From: Eimeria necatrix | Lineage: Eukaryota; Apicomplexa; Conoidasida; Eucoccidiorida; Eimeriidae | Direction of reading: 5' to 3' | Assembly (NCBI RefSeq): GCF_000499385.1 | Contig: NW_013652540.1 | Location: forward strand, 124,001 to 188,000 | Length of the DNA stretch: 64,000 nucleotides | Part shown: positions 21,212-34,353 of the stretch, in pieces | How the letters are laid out: every line of letters begins with the position of its first letter | How positions within the stretch are numbered: position 1 is the first letter of the stretch | Notes under the pieces: generated by a model | Seen by the model: only the letters and a program-made list of their open reading frames with translations | Told to the model about the DNA's origin: nothing | Database searches by the model: none | Translations under genes and position numbers: made by a program

Positions 21212-24200
21212 TTTATTTGGTCGCTCGGTGGTACAGAATTGCTGTGCACATGCAAAATGTAAAGGCGCAGTAATAGTGTACGCAAATAAGTGAGTATTCA
21301 TACACTTCAATGTGCGCCCCGCGCCTTTCCAGCAGCTCAAAGCTATTCGTACTACTGACTTACCCTTCTCACCAGTCAAAATTCAGTAGAGATTTTTGGT
21401 AAGCATATGTACATGTACAGAAACGGAATCGATTGTAAATGCAAAAGGAGGGCGCCACGAACACGTGGGTTTTTCTTCCTATGTCGCTCTTCCTCACGGG
21501 GGTTGACATTCTGCCTCCAACGTGACAGAATGAAACCGGCACTGTCAATTGCTGTGTAGAAAGGCATCGGCTACCGTCATAAAGAGCCGGCCAGGCGTTG
21601 TTGTTCAGCTGAACACTAAGTTGACGCCTCAGCTAGCGTCGTCAGGCATGACGTTGTAACTATTCTCCTCCCCTTGCTAGCTGCTCTCACAGGAAATGCA
21701 CATTGCAGTGAGGTGGCTGACTGTATTTTAGGTCCTGGATTTAAAATGTAGGCTATTAAGCGCCAGGTCGAATCTCCATCTGAATTCACGTGGATTTTCG
21801 TATGAAAATATGCCGCACTGCTGCACACAGGTGTGTCAGCTTTCTGCCGCCCCTACCGATAAACGCACGCGATGAGCCCCTCAATTCGCTGCCGAAGAGT
21901 GAATGCGGCGACTCTGAGCTGCTAGCTGCTAGACGGCAGGACCCCTTGCGTGTGTGGCCCGCATAGAATTTGCGGATCTTTCCAATATGCTACGAGTCTA
22001 AGTTCATGGATACGTATGTGTACTATACATTCGTTAGTGTAGGTGCATCTTGAAGAAACTATATATGTAGTCCTTGGAGGCTACAGCAAGCATGTATTGA
22101 TGTACATGTGTAGACACATGTACATACAGCCATAATAGCTGGGTAAGCTCTACATTTTGCCATTTTTCACGATTCCTTTGATGAGTATATCGTGAATTAA
22201 CTAAAGAAAGTGCAAGTTTCTATGAAAACTAGCAGAAGGAAGTCTCGGGTCTAGCAATTATTAACCGCGGTGCGCAGGTGGCTATTTTGTCGAGGCGCAG
22301 GGCGTCTGAAGATGCCCAGAGTTACACGAGGGCAAAGGGGATAAACAGCACCGGAGAGCCTCGTTCTGATTAAAAGGTGTCTAAGCCGGGGAAGTAATAT
22401 AATGCTTGGAGCAATGAACCCACTTCACGGAGCCAGGCCACATCGATTTGCATTATGGGCGAGAAAGGGGAGCGGCAGAGGCCTTCGTTGAGGTTGCACG
22501 ACAAGAAGACTTTTGGGATTATCCACTTCACCTAGCGCCAATCTGTCGCGCACGTAAATTCAAGACTAACGTTACGACACTAACCAGTTCATCAACGGCA
22601 CTTGTGCTCAACGTTGAGTGATGGCAATGACCACCGTCGTTAACTTTCCTGGCCGCCTTCCACTACAGCGGAGTCCATATATTGTGTTGAAATACGATAT
22701 AATTACATCGAATTCATGCATACAACGAGTTAGCTATATGTCAACTAAGGGACGCTCTCAAGGCGAGGAGCTCGTGGGAACTCACAGCAGAGGAGACCAC
22801 GTTGGAGTTGCCAGCAACACTGGAGAGTCTGCTCGTAGAGGTGCCCAGAGCTGCAGAGAAACCTCAGCTCAGTTTGGGCGTATCCATTGCTCCTGGCATT
22901 ATAAAAACGAATTTAAAAGTCGTTTAAATGTATAGGGACTGTATGCCTGGGTCTGTAGAGTGTCAGTGGGCAGGCCATAGAGCACAGCGCTAGACTCGAC
23001 ACACTGCAGCCTTCACTCCCGATTCAGCAGGGAGAGAGCTGGATGCGGTGCTCTCAGCAGGTAGTTGAAAGCTTTAAGATAACGATACATGCACCGTTGC
23101 CGAGGCTGTTAGCAGTGCAAGGCTCGTTCCGCCGACTTGTGCAGACAGATAGGATGCATGGCGGCACGTGCATTCCATGGAAAATGGAGAAATAGATAGG
23201 ACATTGAAGATGGAGAACTGTCGGCCATTTTTCCACCTCTAGAAATCCACCGTTAGCTTGCAGGTTTGGCAGGGGACTCAGTTCAGTATGAGCTTCAGAT
23301 TTTGTGGCGCTTGAAAGGAGTTGCTAGCCGCGTCCCGGACCTAGTTAAGATGAAACAGATGCCCCACAGAGTAGGCGGCCGAGTCATCTCTTTTACGCTG
23401 CTAAGATAAACGTCCTCATCTCATTCATTTGGTAAGCCGTTTCGAAGCTAACCTGCCTGGCAGCATAGCCGCTGCGTTGTAGGGGGAGGGTCACGAGAGC
23501 TAGACCTGCTCGCAGGTAGAGAGGATTGCCCTGAAATTGACTTTGGCAGCTGGATAGAGGATGCTGGAAATGGTGCAACTTTGAAGCCTTGTCATACTGG
23601 GAGCGGGCCAGCCAAAAAGACTACCAAGGATTGTTAAGCAAAAGGCTGCGTCGAATGACGTTCGTTCGCACAGAAGTACGAAACCACACGTGTTGTCCAT
23701 GAAAATAACAATTGGCACATAGCGTTACAAAGCCGCTTTTGAGGCAGAAGACAAAGCGGACATGCGCAGCGCGTAGAACGTGCAAACATGAGGCCGAAGA
23801 GGAACGCTTTGGAGGCAGTGAGGACAAAGAAATGTGCCTAGCTGTGCGCGCAAGGGCACGGAGGGAGGTTGCAACAGGGCGTAACTTCAAAGAAGTGTGT
23901 TCAAGCTGGGGCGTATGCCTGCATGTACGTTCGAAGGAAGGAGAGGGCAGCTGAACGCGAAAAAGCATCTCAACCAATGTAACGAGACACCATCTGGTGA
24001 GTGGACAAGCTCTGGAGGAATTGAGAAACTGCTGTGCGAGCAGCAGATTGGCGACCGCTCAGTTGTACTGTTTTGTATGAGCAATTATATGAATAGAGAC
24101 CATTGGTTACAATTGTCAATGGCCACTGAGCACTGGTGCTTGGATTCAACTGGCTCACAAATCATGAGACGGCTTGGTATTTTCAGGGCGGTCGGTTACG

Positions 24201-24660
24201 AGCCAGTAGTGGAAGATAGTGCGTTTTACCGGCATATATAGTTAAAAGGAAAAGAGAAGATATCCGAAAAGGAAGAAACCGAGAAGCCCTGCTGAGCGGG
24301 TATGCGGCAAGCTGGCGCAACAGATTTTGCACAAGACGGCGGGAAGCAGCCGCCCTACCGTGCCATCCCAGCAAGCGGTACAACTTCACTTGCTACTTGC
24401 TTCGAAGGCAAAATTTAGAGAAGCCTAGGGCGCAAGGATTCAATGCGCCAAAGTCATTAAGGAAATATACTGCAAAAGTTCAAGCACACAATGGCTACCC
24501 GCAGGATAAGTTGTCGACACCTCTTCAGCTCAAAAAGTGTCAACTCTCCTCATTATGCACAATCTTGGTGCAAAATAGCAAACCGACTCCGACAAAGCTA
24601 ACTCAAAACCTCGTTGTGGCCTCCAAGTACACTGAAGGCAATTAAGATTCCCCAGGGATA
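21212..24660. other. Intergenic region
   Basis: More than 3 kb with only short frames on both strands. A small palindrome with 12-base arms lies at 22100-22125. No coding exon, RNA or mobile element is supported. Confidence 0.4.
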
Positions 24661-24798
24661 TCCGTAAACTGTTGCGCGAAAACCTCCACAGCAGCAGCAA
24701 GATTTCTCAAAAAGTTTACATGCGTGAAGAGTTGCTGAATCAGGCTGAATGCCACTACACTGCTGTGTTTGGCCCATTGGACAAAAGGCTCAATGCAC
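24661..24798 (+). pseudogene. Decayed copy of part of the 27-31 kb gene
   Basis: By eye, roughly 80% of bases match 28134-28273 in the downstream Gln/Ala-rich gene, with small indels. Shared words include CCGTAAACTGTT, TACATGCGTGAAGAG and CACTGCTGTGTTTG. The reading frame of the intact gene is shifted in the first half, and the copy ends in unrelated sequence with a stop at about 24854. No flanking exon or intron of the parent is detectable, so it looks like a fragmentary duplication. It might instead be a remnant of a dispersed family sharing the AYMREELL module. Confidence 0.6.
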
Positions 24799-27041
24799 AT
24801 TTATATCCCTTAATTGAGAGGGAATCACTGCCGATTTTGAAACTGCATGCCTGAAACTGCAATGCACGTTAACCGTACATGCGAATCCGTGAGCATCTTT
24901 CTTCGTTACATTTTCCCTTCATAGAGGTTTTTCAAATGCAGGTTTTTGATCCAGAAACTCGCTTACTAGGGCTTTGCTTTCTTGGTTGTAGGGATTAACC
25001 CTGCGGCAAAGCCGGCTCGGCATGCCCAGAGGACTTGAACAATCTTTCTGTGCTCAACTATCCTTTCGAAATACGAATTCCTCTGGTTCGCACGATTCAT
25101 CGGTTGAAAGTACAGGAGATTTACTCAATGCTACACCAGGGCGTTCTATGAACTAGCAAAAGGCTTTACGGTATCCTAAATACAAATAGGTACAGCGTGA
25201 GCCGAGCTAAAGAAGAAAGCAAGCAAGCCTGCCTGGACAAAAGAGTTTGTAATACTCAGAGTTAAGGCCTTTGGGGAAAGGGAAACCAGAGAGGCGATGT
25301 CTATGGCGTCAGCGAGGAACTCTTGCAGAGGCTCTTGAGGGGTTCACCGCATCCCCCAGCATCATTGCCAGCGGAAAGTAACCCCAGAAGCACAGCTATA
25401 GGACATATGAATCTTTATCCTTAGTAGTGCAATTTCTGTAAAAAGGAGTGGTCGAAATCGCACACGCTCGAGGTGCGTAAGGGTAGCCATACTCCACGCG
25501 CATAGGGGTAACTCCTGCAGCGATCCCCGACCTGTGCTCGTTTTGACAGTAGACGCGTTGTCCCATGAACGATACTCACTTCCTCTGAGACCCCACGTAG
25601 CAAAATGGTGGCTGGAAAAGTAGACAAATTTTGAGCAAATATACAGAATATTTTCAATGGAATATTATTGGGTCACCTGCCTCCACCATGCGTGAAGGAC
25701 GTCACAAATGGAGCTTATTCCTGCATATACTTTGAAACCAATTTAAAATTCTTCCAGCCACTGTACTGCGCGATAGGCAGCATCAAGTCGTGTGGCGGCG
25801 GTTTCAGCCACACGGTTCACTTGCAGCTTGCAAATCGGAAGAGCTCAGTGAGGCTCCTGTGCCCGTGAGTAATGCTCCGTTACGCAGGCCGTAATAAGGC
25901 GAGGAAAGGCCTTAATGCTCCTAATATTTGGGTGACAAAGTCAAGCTAACATAGGTATGAGCTTTCATCGCATGAACGTTTTACATGGCAGACACTAGTA
26001 CAATCACAAAGGCCTCGAGCCTCCAAGTACGAGATAGCGTCTCGTTGGGCCTCCTATGCGCTAGAGTGTTTCTTTAGTCAAAGTAGAACATATTAAGCAA
26101 GGAAATATTTTAGAAAATTGCTTATTATTCCTTCATGCGCAATGAAGGCAGGCTGGCAAACACCAAGCCCAGCCCGTGTATTGCCAGGCAAGACAAGCCC
26201 AAGCGGGCCCTACACATGGCAGGATGAGTACAGAGCTTGAAACTACTTTAAAATGCAGTAAATATCCTAAACATGCCAATATTTTGTTTTTATATCCTTC
26301 TAATTGTTCGGAGGATCTCAACAAAGAAGGAATAGACGACTAAAGGCACACCAGCACTGTAGTGTAGCTGGGTCGACCAGCACCACCCGTGGCTGGATCT
26401 ACCTCGCTGAGGCGCCGCAAGCAACTTGACCACTAGGCCCCCCCTCCTCTGCAAAATTCGATGTCTTATCAGATGTTTGTTAAGATTATTTGTTTTGTAT
26501 GTTAGTTCTTTGCGTAATTGTGCCTTTCCCGCCTGAGATTGCCTCATTTACACCTGGGGGCTCCCCTTCTGGGCAATGTTGGACAGGCTGGACCCTCCCT
26601 GTCTCACGTTAACTGTTGTACTTTTGCACATTTTATCTCGACTTTGTTTTGTTTTGTTTAATCGTGTCAAGTCATTTTATATTTTTTAATATTTCCGCTG
26701 ATCTTTCGCAAAGGCAGGACCCTTCGTGTTGATGTTGCATGCGTGTCTGGCGCTTGCGGGTCTCTTTTATTCCTTTTGACTTGCTACATCAAGCCATTAA
26801 TATGGTTCCGCATCTTGCCCATTTCTGGTAGCTTCAGAGCATTATCAGCATATCATATGACCCAGGGCAGGGGCGCTTCTACCCTTCTACCAGTTATACG
26901 TTTATCGGTGTCTACCTGCATGCAAATAGAGGGGGGCCCCCGACCCCCAGAGCTTTCTCGTTGCCTCCCTAAGACCTCCATATTACACTCTACACGGGCG
27001 CACGCGCATTTTGCGTGCCGCGGCAGCTGCTGCTGCTAGCG
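24799..27041. other. Intergenic region upstream of the Gln/Ala-rich gene
   Basis: No supported gene. Contains a tRNA-like remnant at about 26380-26452 (minus strand). The last 300 bases should hold the promoter of the next gene. Confidence 0.4.
26380..26452 (-). other. tRNA-like remnant, possible SINE head
   Basis: The minus strand reads GGCCTAGTGGTCAAGTTGCT, resembling a tRNA D-arm/box A, then about 45 bases that could form an anticodon-like region. The expected box B (GGTTCGANTCC) is missing: CCACGGGTGGTGC occurs instead, and no acceptor stem closes. It cannot be a working tRNA gene. Confidence 0.3.
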
Positions 27042-30000
27042 ATGAGGTCTCCTGCAGCTCGCCAAAGGCATCAGCGGGAACCTGCTGTTCCCCCAGCGCC
27101 CTCCTCCCTTCCGCCGTGCCGTATCCTGCAGCGCGTAAACGCTGAAAATGCCTCTGCGTCGCCGCATCTACAGCCTTCCGCCCCGTTGGCTCCTCTTAAA
27201 GATGGCCACAGGTCAGGTGGACACTTCCCATCACTGCAGCGACTGTGCGACTGTTGTGTCTCTCCGAAGAGACGACGGGGCCCCAGGCGATCACGCCATA
27301 ACGTAGGCTTAACAGTAGTAGCAGCAACCCCGGAGCATGCATTGGAACACAGTGGCCGAAGGCTGTCTTTCAGCGCCAGGTCCAGCAGCTGCAACAGCAC
27401 TGCAAAGACAAGCCGCCGTGAAAGCTCCGCAGTACAGAGGAGTGCAGAAACAGCAGCGGTTGCAGCAGAGTCCGCTGCATCGGCGCAGCGTCGTGGAGCT
27501 GTGGGCACGTGCTACAGCGGCGGGTATGAAGCGGAGGCACTTTTGTGTACTTGCGCCCGCGACAGGAGCGAAGCTGTTGCAGGCACTGCCTCTCTGTGTT
27601 CCACAGCAGCCAGACTAGGACCGCGAAATGCTGCGACAGCATATGCTGCAATTTCATCACGCCCGACAGTAACAGTCGCGACAGCTGTCTGCGCCGTAGA
27701 AAATAATTCTACAGCCCAGGTTCTGACCGGTCGAACACCGCGCTCCGAGGTCTTTCAACCCCAGCTGCCGGAGACGCAGTCTCAACAGCGTCAGCAGGGA
27801 GACCCTTGTCCAGGGTTATTTCCGCATACCAGGGGTGGCCAATGTAAAGGAGAAATCTATTACAAGGCAGCAACGGTAGCTTCAGCAGCAGCAGCTGGTG
27901 CTGCTGCTGCTGCTTGCAACTGTGGTCAACAGAAGGCAGCGAAGGCAGCTGCAATGCGGCTGCCTGGGTCTCCCTTGACTCTCTTGCCCATGCCGGGGAC
28001 GGTGAAGGCAGCATTTGAAAAACCGTCGGCAGAAAAATCAAGGGCAGGACCAACCACGTCTGAACTTGCAGCCGATAAAGGAGCTTGCGGCTGCGAGCCT
28101 CTTAATGGAAGCTCGGCTGTAAAGGCCATGGGCCCTTCCGTAAACTGTTACGTGAAAACCACAGCAGCAGCAGCAAAGGCGTCTCACGAAGCTTACATGC
28201 GTGAAGAGCTGCTGCATCAGGCTGAAAGCCGTTACACTGCTGTGTTTGTCCCCGTGGACAGAAGGCTCATGGAGCAAGTGAATGATGAGTTTATTCGCTC
28301 TGATATCAGTAGATACCCCGTTAAGAACACACCTTGTGGTCAGTCCAAAGCTGCAAGGTTACGCCATGTTCTTCATACGAAATACTGTGATGTCTTTATG
28401 TACCATGGCGCAATTTAGGCTCCCTTTCGGTCAGGTTGCTTTTTTTGATTGTGTGAGCATGTTTACATATCGCCTACTTCATGTTGCTGTCTACTCTCGT
28501 ATCTTCCGGTGTTCGTGCAAGCTTTCGTGAGTGTCTCGACTCTGAGTGCGCGTATGCGTTGTTGAGAGTCTCCCGTGCAGTTTAGTGGTTATTCGTTGGT
28601 AAGCTTGCAGTTACATCTACTGAGTGGGTGGCTTTACGCATGTTTGCTGGTGGGTGAAAACCTGTGGCGAAGTGCGCCTGCGTGTGCGCTGTGCTTTGTT
28701 TGCCTGGTTTGTGCTTCTCAAGGCATTGTGTTCTACTCACCTCGGTACTCTGATGACCGCTTCACTTATCGTCACGTTCTCCTTTCCGCAGGGGTCAAAA
28801 GTGCAGCAGAGGAAATCGCAAGTGCGACAAAGAGTGAGGAAACGAAGCCACGCAATATGGAGAGCCGATAGAAGCACATAGGGAGAGGCGGACGGACTGC
28901 GAGTGGCAAATATTTTAGAATTAACAGACGGAGGTAGATTAAGAGATAATCAGAGAGAAGCAGGCGCATGACACTATGCTCAAATTTACTTTAGAAGGAG
29001 AATGTAGTCGCAGGAGAACTTGAAATCACTGTAGGCCCGACGATGGCGGTGGGGATATCTGCATTTTAAACATAGACTTCTGGGCCGTAATTGAGCAGCA
29101 AGAATGCGTATCTAGCTCTACTTGCATAAATATTTCAGCTCTTCACGCATGCATGCCTCTAGAGTTCCATCTACATAGATCACCGTAGGTAGAAATTCTA
29201 GACTACTAATCTCTACAAACAAAGATTAAAATTTTAAGTAAAGTGAAAGATGCGCTAGCTAAAGAACACTGGGCATGTTGCTCATCGTTTTCATTCACTG
29301 TAGACGTCTCTTCGTTCGTCGTCGTTATGTGGCTTATTATTTTACCTGTTTTCCGTCGTTCACTAAACAGCTGTTTTCTTCACGATCCCTTGGTGCACTC
29401 TTTCATGCGTTTGTTGCTCCGAAGGTGCATTTTTGACAGAAGGCCAATTCATCTATCAACTGGGCATCCACCTATCGCCCGGATGGGAACACTTTATGAT
29501 TTTCAAGGGTAATATGAAGGATTTGTAATCAAATGCACAAAGCAGAGTGTAATGTCATGTGTTCGATGTAAATACTTTTTCCAGAGGGTGTTAGGTGAAC
29601 GGTTTTTCTCGGTTATCGTCAGCTGCCTGCAACAAGCTTACCAGTATGTTTGCCTTGTCCTTTTGTGGCAGTCATGTGCATCAAGCTTCACTGCTGGCAT
29701 CTGCCCTGTTTCTGTCCTGCCCTTGACTATTATCCCTGATGTTTCTTGTTGACTTCCTCTGTTGCTGTCAAGCGCTGTGTCGTCTCTTCAGGGGAGATGC
29801 GCGAGCTTATTTTGAGGAGACCACAACAACAGGAGGATTCTACAAATCTTCAAAATCAGTTGCTTAGCGATGAGGTGTGTCAATTTTAACGCTCCTGCGG
29901 CTATCGAAGTCGCTGCTGCTGCAGTTTAGATTCTTTTGTTATTTGTGCAGATTAACTGTGACTGCTCATCTGCCCTTCAGGTTTCTGAAGAGAGTGATGA

Positions 30001-31125
30001 CTCCGAACCAGACGAGTCCTCAACAGCAAAAGCTTCAGGGGCTCCATCACAGGCTCTTACTCATCAAGACTTGGGGAGACTGCTGCAGCAAATCGCAGAG
30101 ATTGCAACGTCTCAGCAAGCGAGGCGGCAAAAGCATCTACTACAGCAGCAGCAGCTTGCAATTGCAAGGGCTGTTGAGAAAGCAAACAGGCTGCTACTGT
30201 TAATGGTGCAACTACAGCGAGCCCCAAAGCAAATCCCGCAAAGGACATTCGATAGGATGAAGTGTCTCTTGGCAGGTTGTTTTTTTGGTTCTTTGCCCCC
30301 TATTTCTGGAGAAAATCAGGAGCAATCAGCAGCAAGGAGGTGCGTGCTGCAAAGAGGAAGTATAGGGAGGCTGAGGAAGCTCCTAGTGCTGCTGCTGCAA
30401 TGTGTTGCTGCGATCACGCAGCAGCAGCAGACCTCAGATGCAACTGAGATGCTTTTGCTACAGCACAAACTACTGATGCAGCACAAAATCCTCCAGCAAC
30501 AAAAAGTCCTTCGATATGCCCTGAGAGGGCTGGAAAGGGAACAGCAAAATACCCCAGCCTCGTGCCTTCCAGAAAACCCAGAGGAGTTGGAAGAGAGGCA
30601 GCCGGACCAGCTGGAAGGCCAGCAAAAAGCACAGCAGCAACCTCAGCCTGACGGTAATCAGGAAGTCCGCAGGCTGGAAGCCCTTCCTTATAAAAAAAGC
30701 AGCTATCGGGGTACATCAGCTATGCGGCTTCGAAAGCGTCGAGGGCCGTCTTTGGGTGAGCTCGTTGACCCTTTTCGCTGGAGCACATTCATCACTGCTC
30801 AAGTGCCAGCAAATCATACTTTATTACTAGCCATTAATACGTTGCGATTAATATTTGTTCAGCATCTTCGCCTCCAGTTGCCACCCCGCAGATAGACACT
30901 CCCGAATACCAACAAAAACGGTGGCCTAGAGCAGCACCAGCGGCAGCTGACGTTGCTGCTTGTAATGATACTGCGGCTCCCCATGCTCCTGCTGCTTTGC
31001 CAAGTGGGATCTCAGCTGCACGGAAGGTTGCCAACCCGAGTACTACTGCCACAGCTGCCGAAGGCACCTACAGCCCTTCTTCACAGCGCAAACAGAAGAG
31101 GAGGCGGTACCCCTTGAGGCATTAG
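27042..31125 (+). CDS. Gln/Ala-rich protein of unknown function, probably nuclear
   Basis: I do not recognise a family. Proposed exons: 27042-28338, 28792-28833, 29792-29874, 29981-30755 and 30863-31125; all junction phases agree and give 819 aa. The first exon is Ala/Arg/Ser/Gln-rich with scattered cysteines and a conserved-looking module at about 380-432 (AYMREELLHQAESRYTAVF), of which a decayed copy lies at 24.7 kb. Then come an acidic patch (SEESDDSEPDESS) and long Gln/Leu-rich helices. A basic stretch (MRLRKRRGPSLG) follows, and the tail is Lys/Arg-rich (QRKQKRRRYPLRH). The basic clusters look like nuclear localisation signals. The start is the first in-frame ATG after an upstream GTG-initiated stretch. 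The 42-base second exon is the weakest part; if its donor is skipped, the protein would stop at 28871. Confidence 0.6.
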
Positions 31126-33402
31126 ACGCAAATGCAAGGTAAACAGGGGAATTCCAGACTACAGGGCATTGCGGTACCACTGAATGCTCCAGAGGACATG
31201 TTTTATCTTGGAACACAGTTTAGTTCTGTCCTACAATTGTCTTTTCATGCAGTCCTTAGGGCTTTTTGCACCGTTGCTAGCCGTGCATCAGGCACTGCTA
31301 ACCGTGCAGTTGGTGCTGCTACTATCTTGTAGTATCTCGGAGCCACTCAACGCTCTCACGAAGGTCCAATATACAGTCAGATGAAGAGCTACAGAAGGGG
31401 AGTCTCTTTTAATGGGGAGACTAGCGAAAGGCAATTTTTTCCGCTCCCCCTAGACAGGCTTCGCCTGGGCGGCAACTGAAACTTTCGCATCTCCCTTCTG
31501 CGGCGCCCGCCAGAAATTTATCACACTGTAAAGCGGAACACAGACGCAAGGCTTCGCAACACCGATAGCCTTCGTTACACGGCTCTCAAGGCGACATCGG
31601 AGTTGACTAGTGGAGCAATAGTAAGCAAATAGCGTGGTCTTGTCACCTGAAACAAGCAGGTGCTGCAGCAATAAGGCTCAGCAGCTCGCCTAGTGGTGCG
31701 CAGCCCGAGGTAGAACGCGCTGTCCTTCAGTCACGAGGAAGACACTCATCCAAATGTAGAGGCTGTGGCTATGGGTAACGTTGCTGAGAACTATCTTAAT
31801 GAGTCTTGCAGTATTCGCGCGTCGTACCCGACACTAGTAGTTTAGCCTCAGGTCAGTGAAACATGGGGCTGCTTCATGTAGCTTCCTCAAGTGGATATGC
31901 GAACGGGGATGATGCTCGGGGCTCTACGTCCTGCCGCTATACGGAAGATGCCCGAACCTTTCAGACTGCGACTCGTGAAGGACGTAGAAACTTGCTTGCC
32001 TGCGAGGGATAGGAGGAGGGATAAGAAATGATGAAAGTGCGAGGTCCCATAGAGCTCAGGACACGCCACCCCTGGATTCACAACAACTGAATACAATGTC
32101 TAGAAAAGGCATCCCTTCCAGGTACCGCACCTAACGGATCATAAAACAGCTATTAAGATCGTAAAAGGGTCCAGGCAATAAACGAAGCTTGGAACGTCCC
32201 GGCGTGGTTCAGCATTCAGCCTTTCCACTGCGCTGCAAGGAATTTCACTTCGAAGCACCTGCTACTAAAGGTACAGTGGAACCCCAAAGGGGCACTGTCT
32301 GAGCGGCATAGCGCGTTGAGACAGCTTTCATGGAGAGAGCTTTCATCTGCAGCGAGGACACCTCTGGCCTTCTGGCCTCGGTCGTTCCTCCTGGTTTGTC
32401 TGTTTCCCCGCCGTCAGTGTTACTCTTCCAGTGCATTATGCAAATTATAATTGTCCCTTTGACCCTGTCACATTTTCATAGGTTTCCTTCACACGCGTAT
32501 GAGGGCCGCGATCTATCGATAAATCGATACAGCCAAAAACAAAAAGAAAGCAAAATGATGTGAATGCGCGTACATTTAATACATTTAATTTTCTGGAGGC
32601 CACTTCTAGTTAAACAAAAAAAGCATCAGGGGATTCTGCCTGCCACACCGTTGTTGTAGAAACTCAGCGCAAATGGTTAAGTATATCACTTTCTGCCTGC
32701 ATAAGCCATTCCTTCGGTTACACATAGATTGTGGGTCACAAAAAGTTATTCGCCGTTGTGGTACCCCAAAGACCTCATCAGCGTCAGCTGGGTACTAAAT
32801 CCGTGCCCTACGCCCCCCTCGCCGTTGTGGTAGACAGAATTACACAGAGGAGATGCTCCCATAAAAGTTTGCGACGCTTTACAACTGCGCCACAATGACA
32901 CCAGCCCTCCACACTGAGAAAAGCAACTTTATCGAAATGAAAGAAGCCAAGTCTTACTAGCTAGTGATTCAGCGAGTTAGCTGTGCTGTTTTCGTCGCTC
33001 ATTCCTCCATAGACATGCGAATCCCGATACTCCAAGCAAAGACCACGATGCTAAACTAATGCAGCCGTATCTGCTTCATCAGACCGGAAAGCGCCCTTGG
33101 GCGCTCAGGGCATGACTTCAGAATTTCCCAGTGATAGCTCCGTCCTGGCTACTCTGCGAGCATGTGAGGCCCACTACGGGTAGGCTACGCGCCCCTTGCT
33201 GCTACTGTTATATCTATATTCCTCCTCGGTCCTTTTCCAAAAGCGCCGTCGTGCTGCGAGCTTCCAGACTCCTCTTTTCAAACGTAGGAGGGCTACAAAC
33301 TCTCTTGCATGCAGATTTGGGCGAACCAGGCAAGTGTACATTTGAAGTCTCTGGGAGTACACGCAAAAGGCAAGAAAACTGGTCCCTCGTGATGACCATG
33401 TC

Positions 33403-33472
33403 TGTCCTCATATATTCCACTAAGCATACAGTTTAATTGTCCTCATATATTCCACTAAGCATACAGTTTAAT
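33403..33472. repeat. 35-bp exact tandem duplication
   Basis: Two identical adjacent copies, 33403-33437 and 33438-33472, each starting TGTCCTCATATATTCC and ending CATACAGTTTAAT, followed by the first two bases of a third copy. Exact identity suggests a recent event. Confidence 0.9.
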
Positions 33473-34291
33473 TGCAGGTCAAGCTGCCTGATCGCCACCT
33501 AAATGAAACTACAAGGAGCTGCTGCGTCAACGAACGCTGGCGCAGTCTGGACCTCTGAAAGTGATGCCTCTCAAAATTAACTGCCACTGAGAGTTCCGGC
33601 TAAGTACTGGTGGCGCGCTGCACAGTGTCACCGAGCGGCGGCAGTAGTTATTGAAAAAGAACGGGGAGCTCATTGTTTCCGGGTTTCTTATACTGCTAGT
33701 GGGTTTGAGTGGAAGCGCAATGCAAATTCGGCGGCGGCGAAACAATCGTTGAAGACAGCGCCCTGTTGGCAGCTTGGAAGAAAGCCGCTTCCTTGGGGAT
33801 ACTGCCACAGACCTGTATTCGCCGTACAAACGAAGTACAGGCCAGCCAGAAAAAGACATTTTTTGTGTGTGTTTATTCAAGTTAAGATTTGCAGTGTGCG
33901 CTGTACTACAGGTACACGAAGGGAGGGTACACGTAGAACTCTTGTCTGGTGAGGGGCTTGACCGTCGGTTGGCGAGCAGCTGCGTGTGGGAAGTAACACT
34001 TACAAATTCAGTCAAAAAAGCGGCTATTCGCGAAACGCCACAGTCAAATTCAGAAGCACCGTACAAACATAGGGTGAAACTATCACTACCTGATGGCGAA
34101 TGCATCACAACGTCACAACAACGGTGTTCCCACGTAGTTGTCGGTGGTGTCGACTCAAGGATCCCCTCCAATTCTTACCTTAGATCCAAAAAATTAATGA
34201 AAAGGAAAGAACGAAACATCAAATACGAGTGCATAAGGACAAGTGCTCACTGCAACTCAGTAGAAACAACCCAACTTGGGCCCCTCAACCA

Positions 34292-34353
34292 CCCAAGCCA
34301 GCCACTTTTGGAGATGAGCATGACCGCTCATCTCCAAGAGTGGCTGGCTTGGG
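34292..34353. repeat. Long hairpin, 28-bp arms, 6-nt loop
   Basis: Arms 34292-34319 and 34326-34353 are complementary at 27 of 28 positions; the exception is T opposite G, which pairs in RNA. The loop is ATGACC. Partial pairing continues for about eight more bases outward. It lies about 240 bases upstream of the DnaJ-like start codon. Confidence 0.9.

Noticed and set aside
22100..22125. A palindrome ATGTACATGTGT-AG-ACACATGTACAT.
   Set aside because: Short arms made of alternating TG/CA/TA words, which form palindromes easily by chance in this AT- and TG-rich stretch.
26380..26452. A tRNA gene call at the tRNA-like segment.
   Set aside because: No box B, no T arm and no closing acceptor stem.
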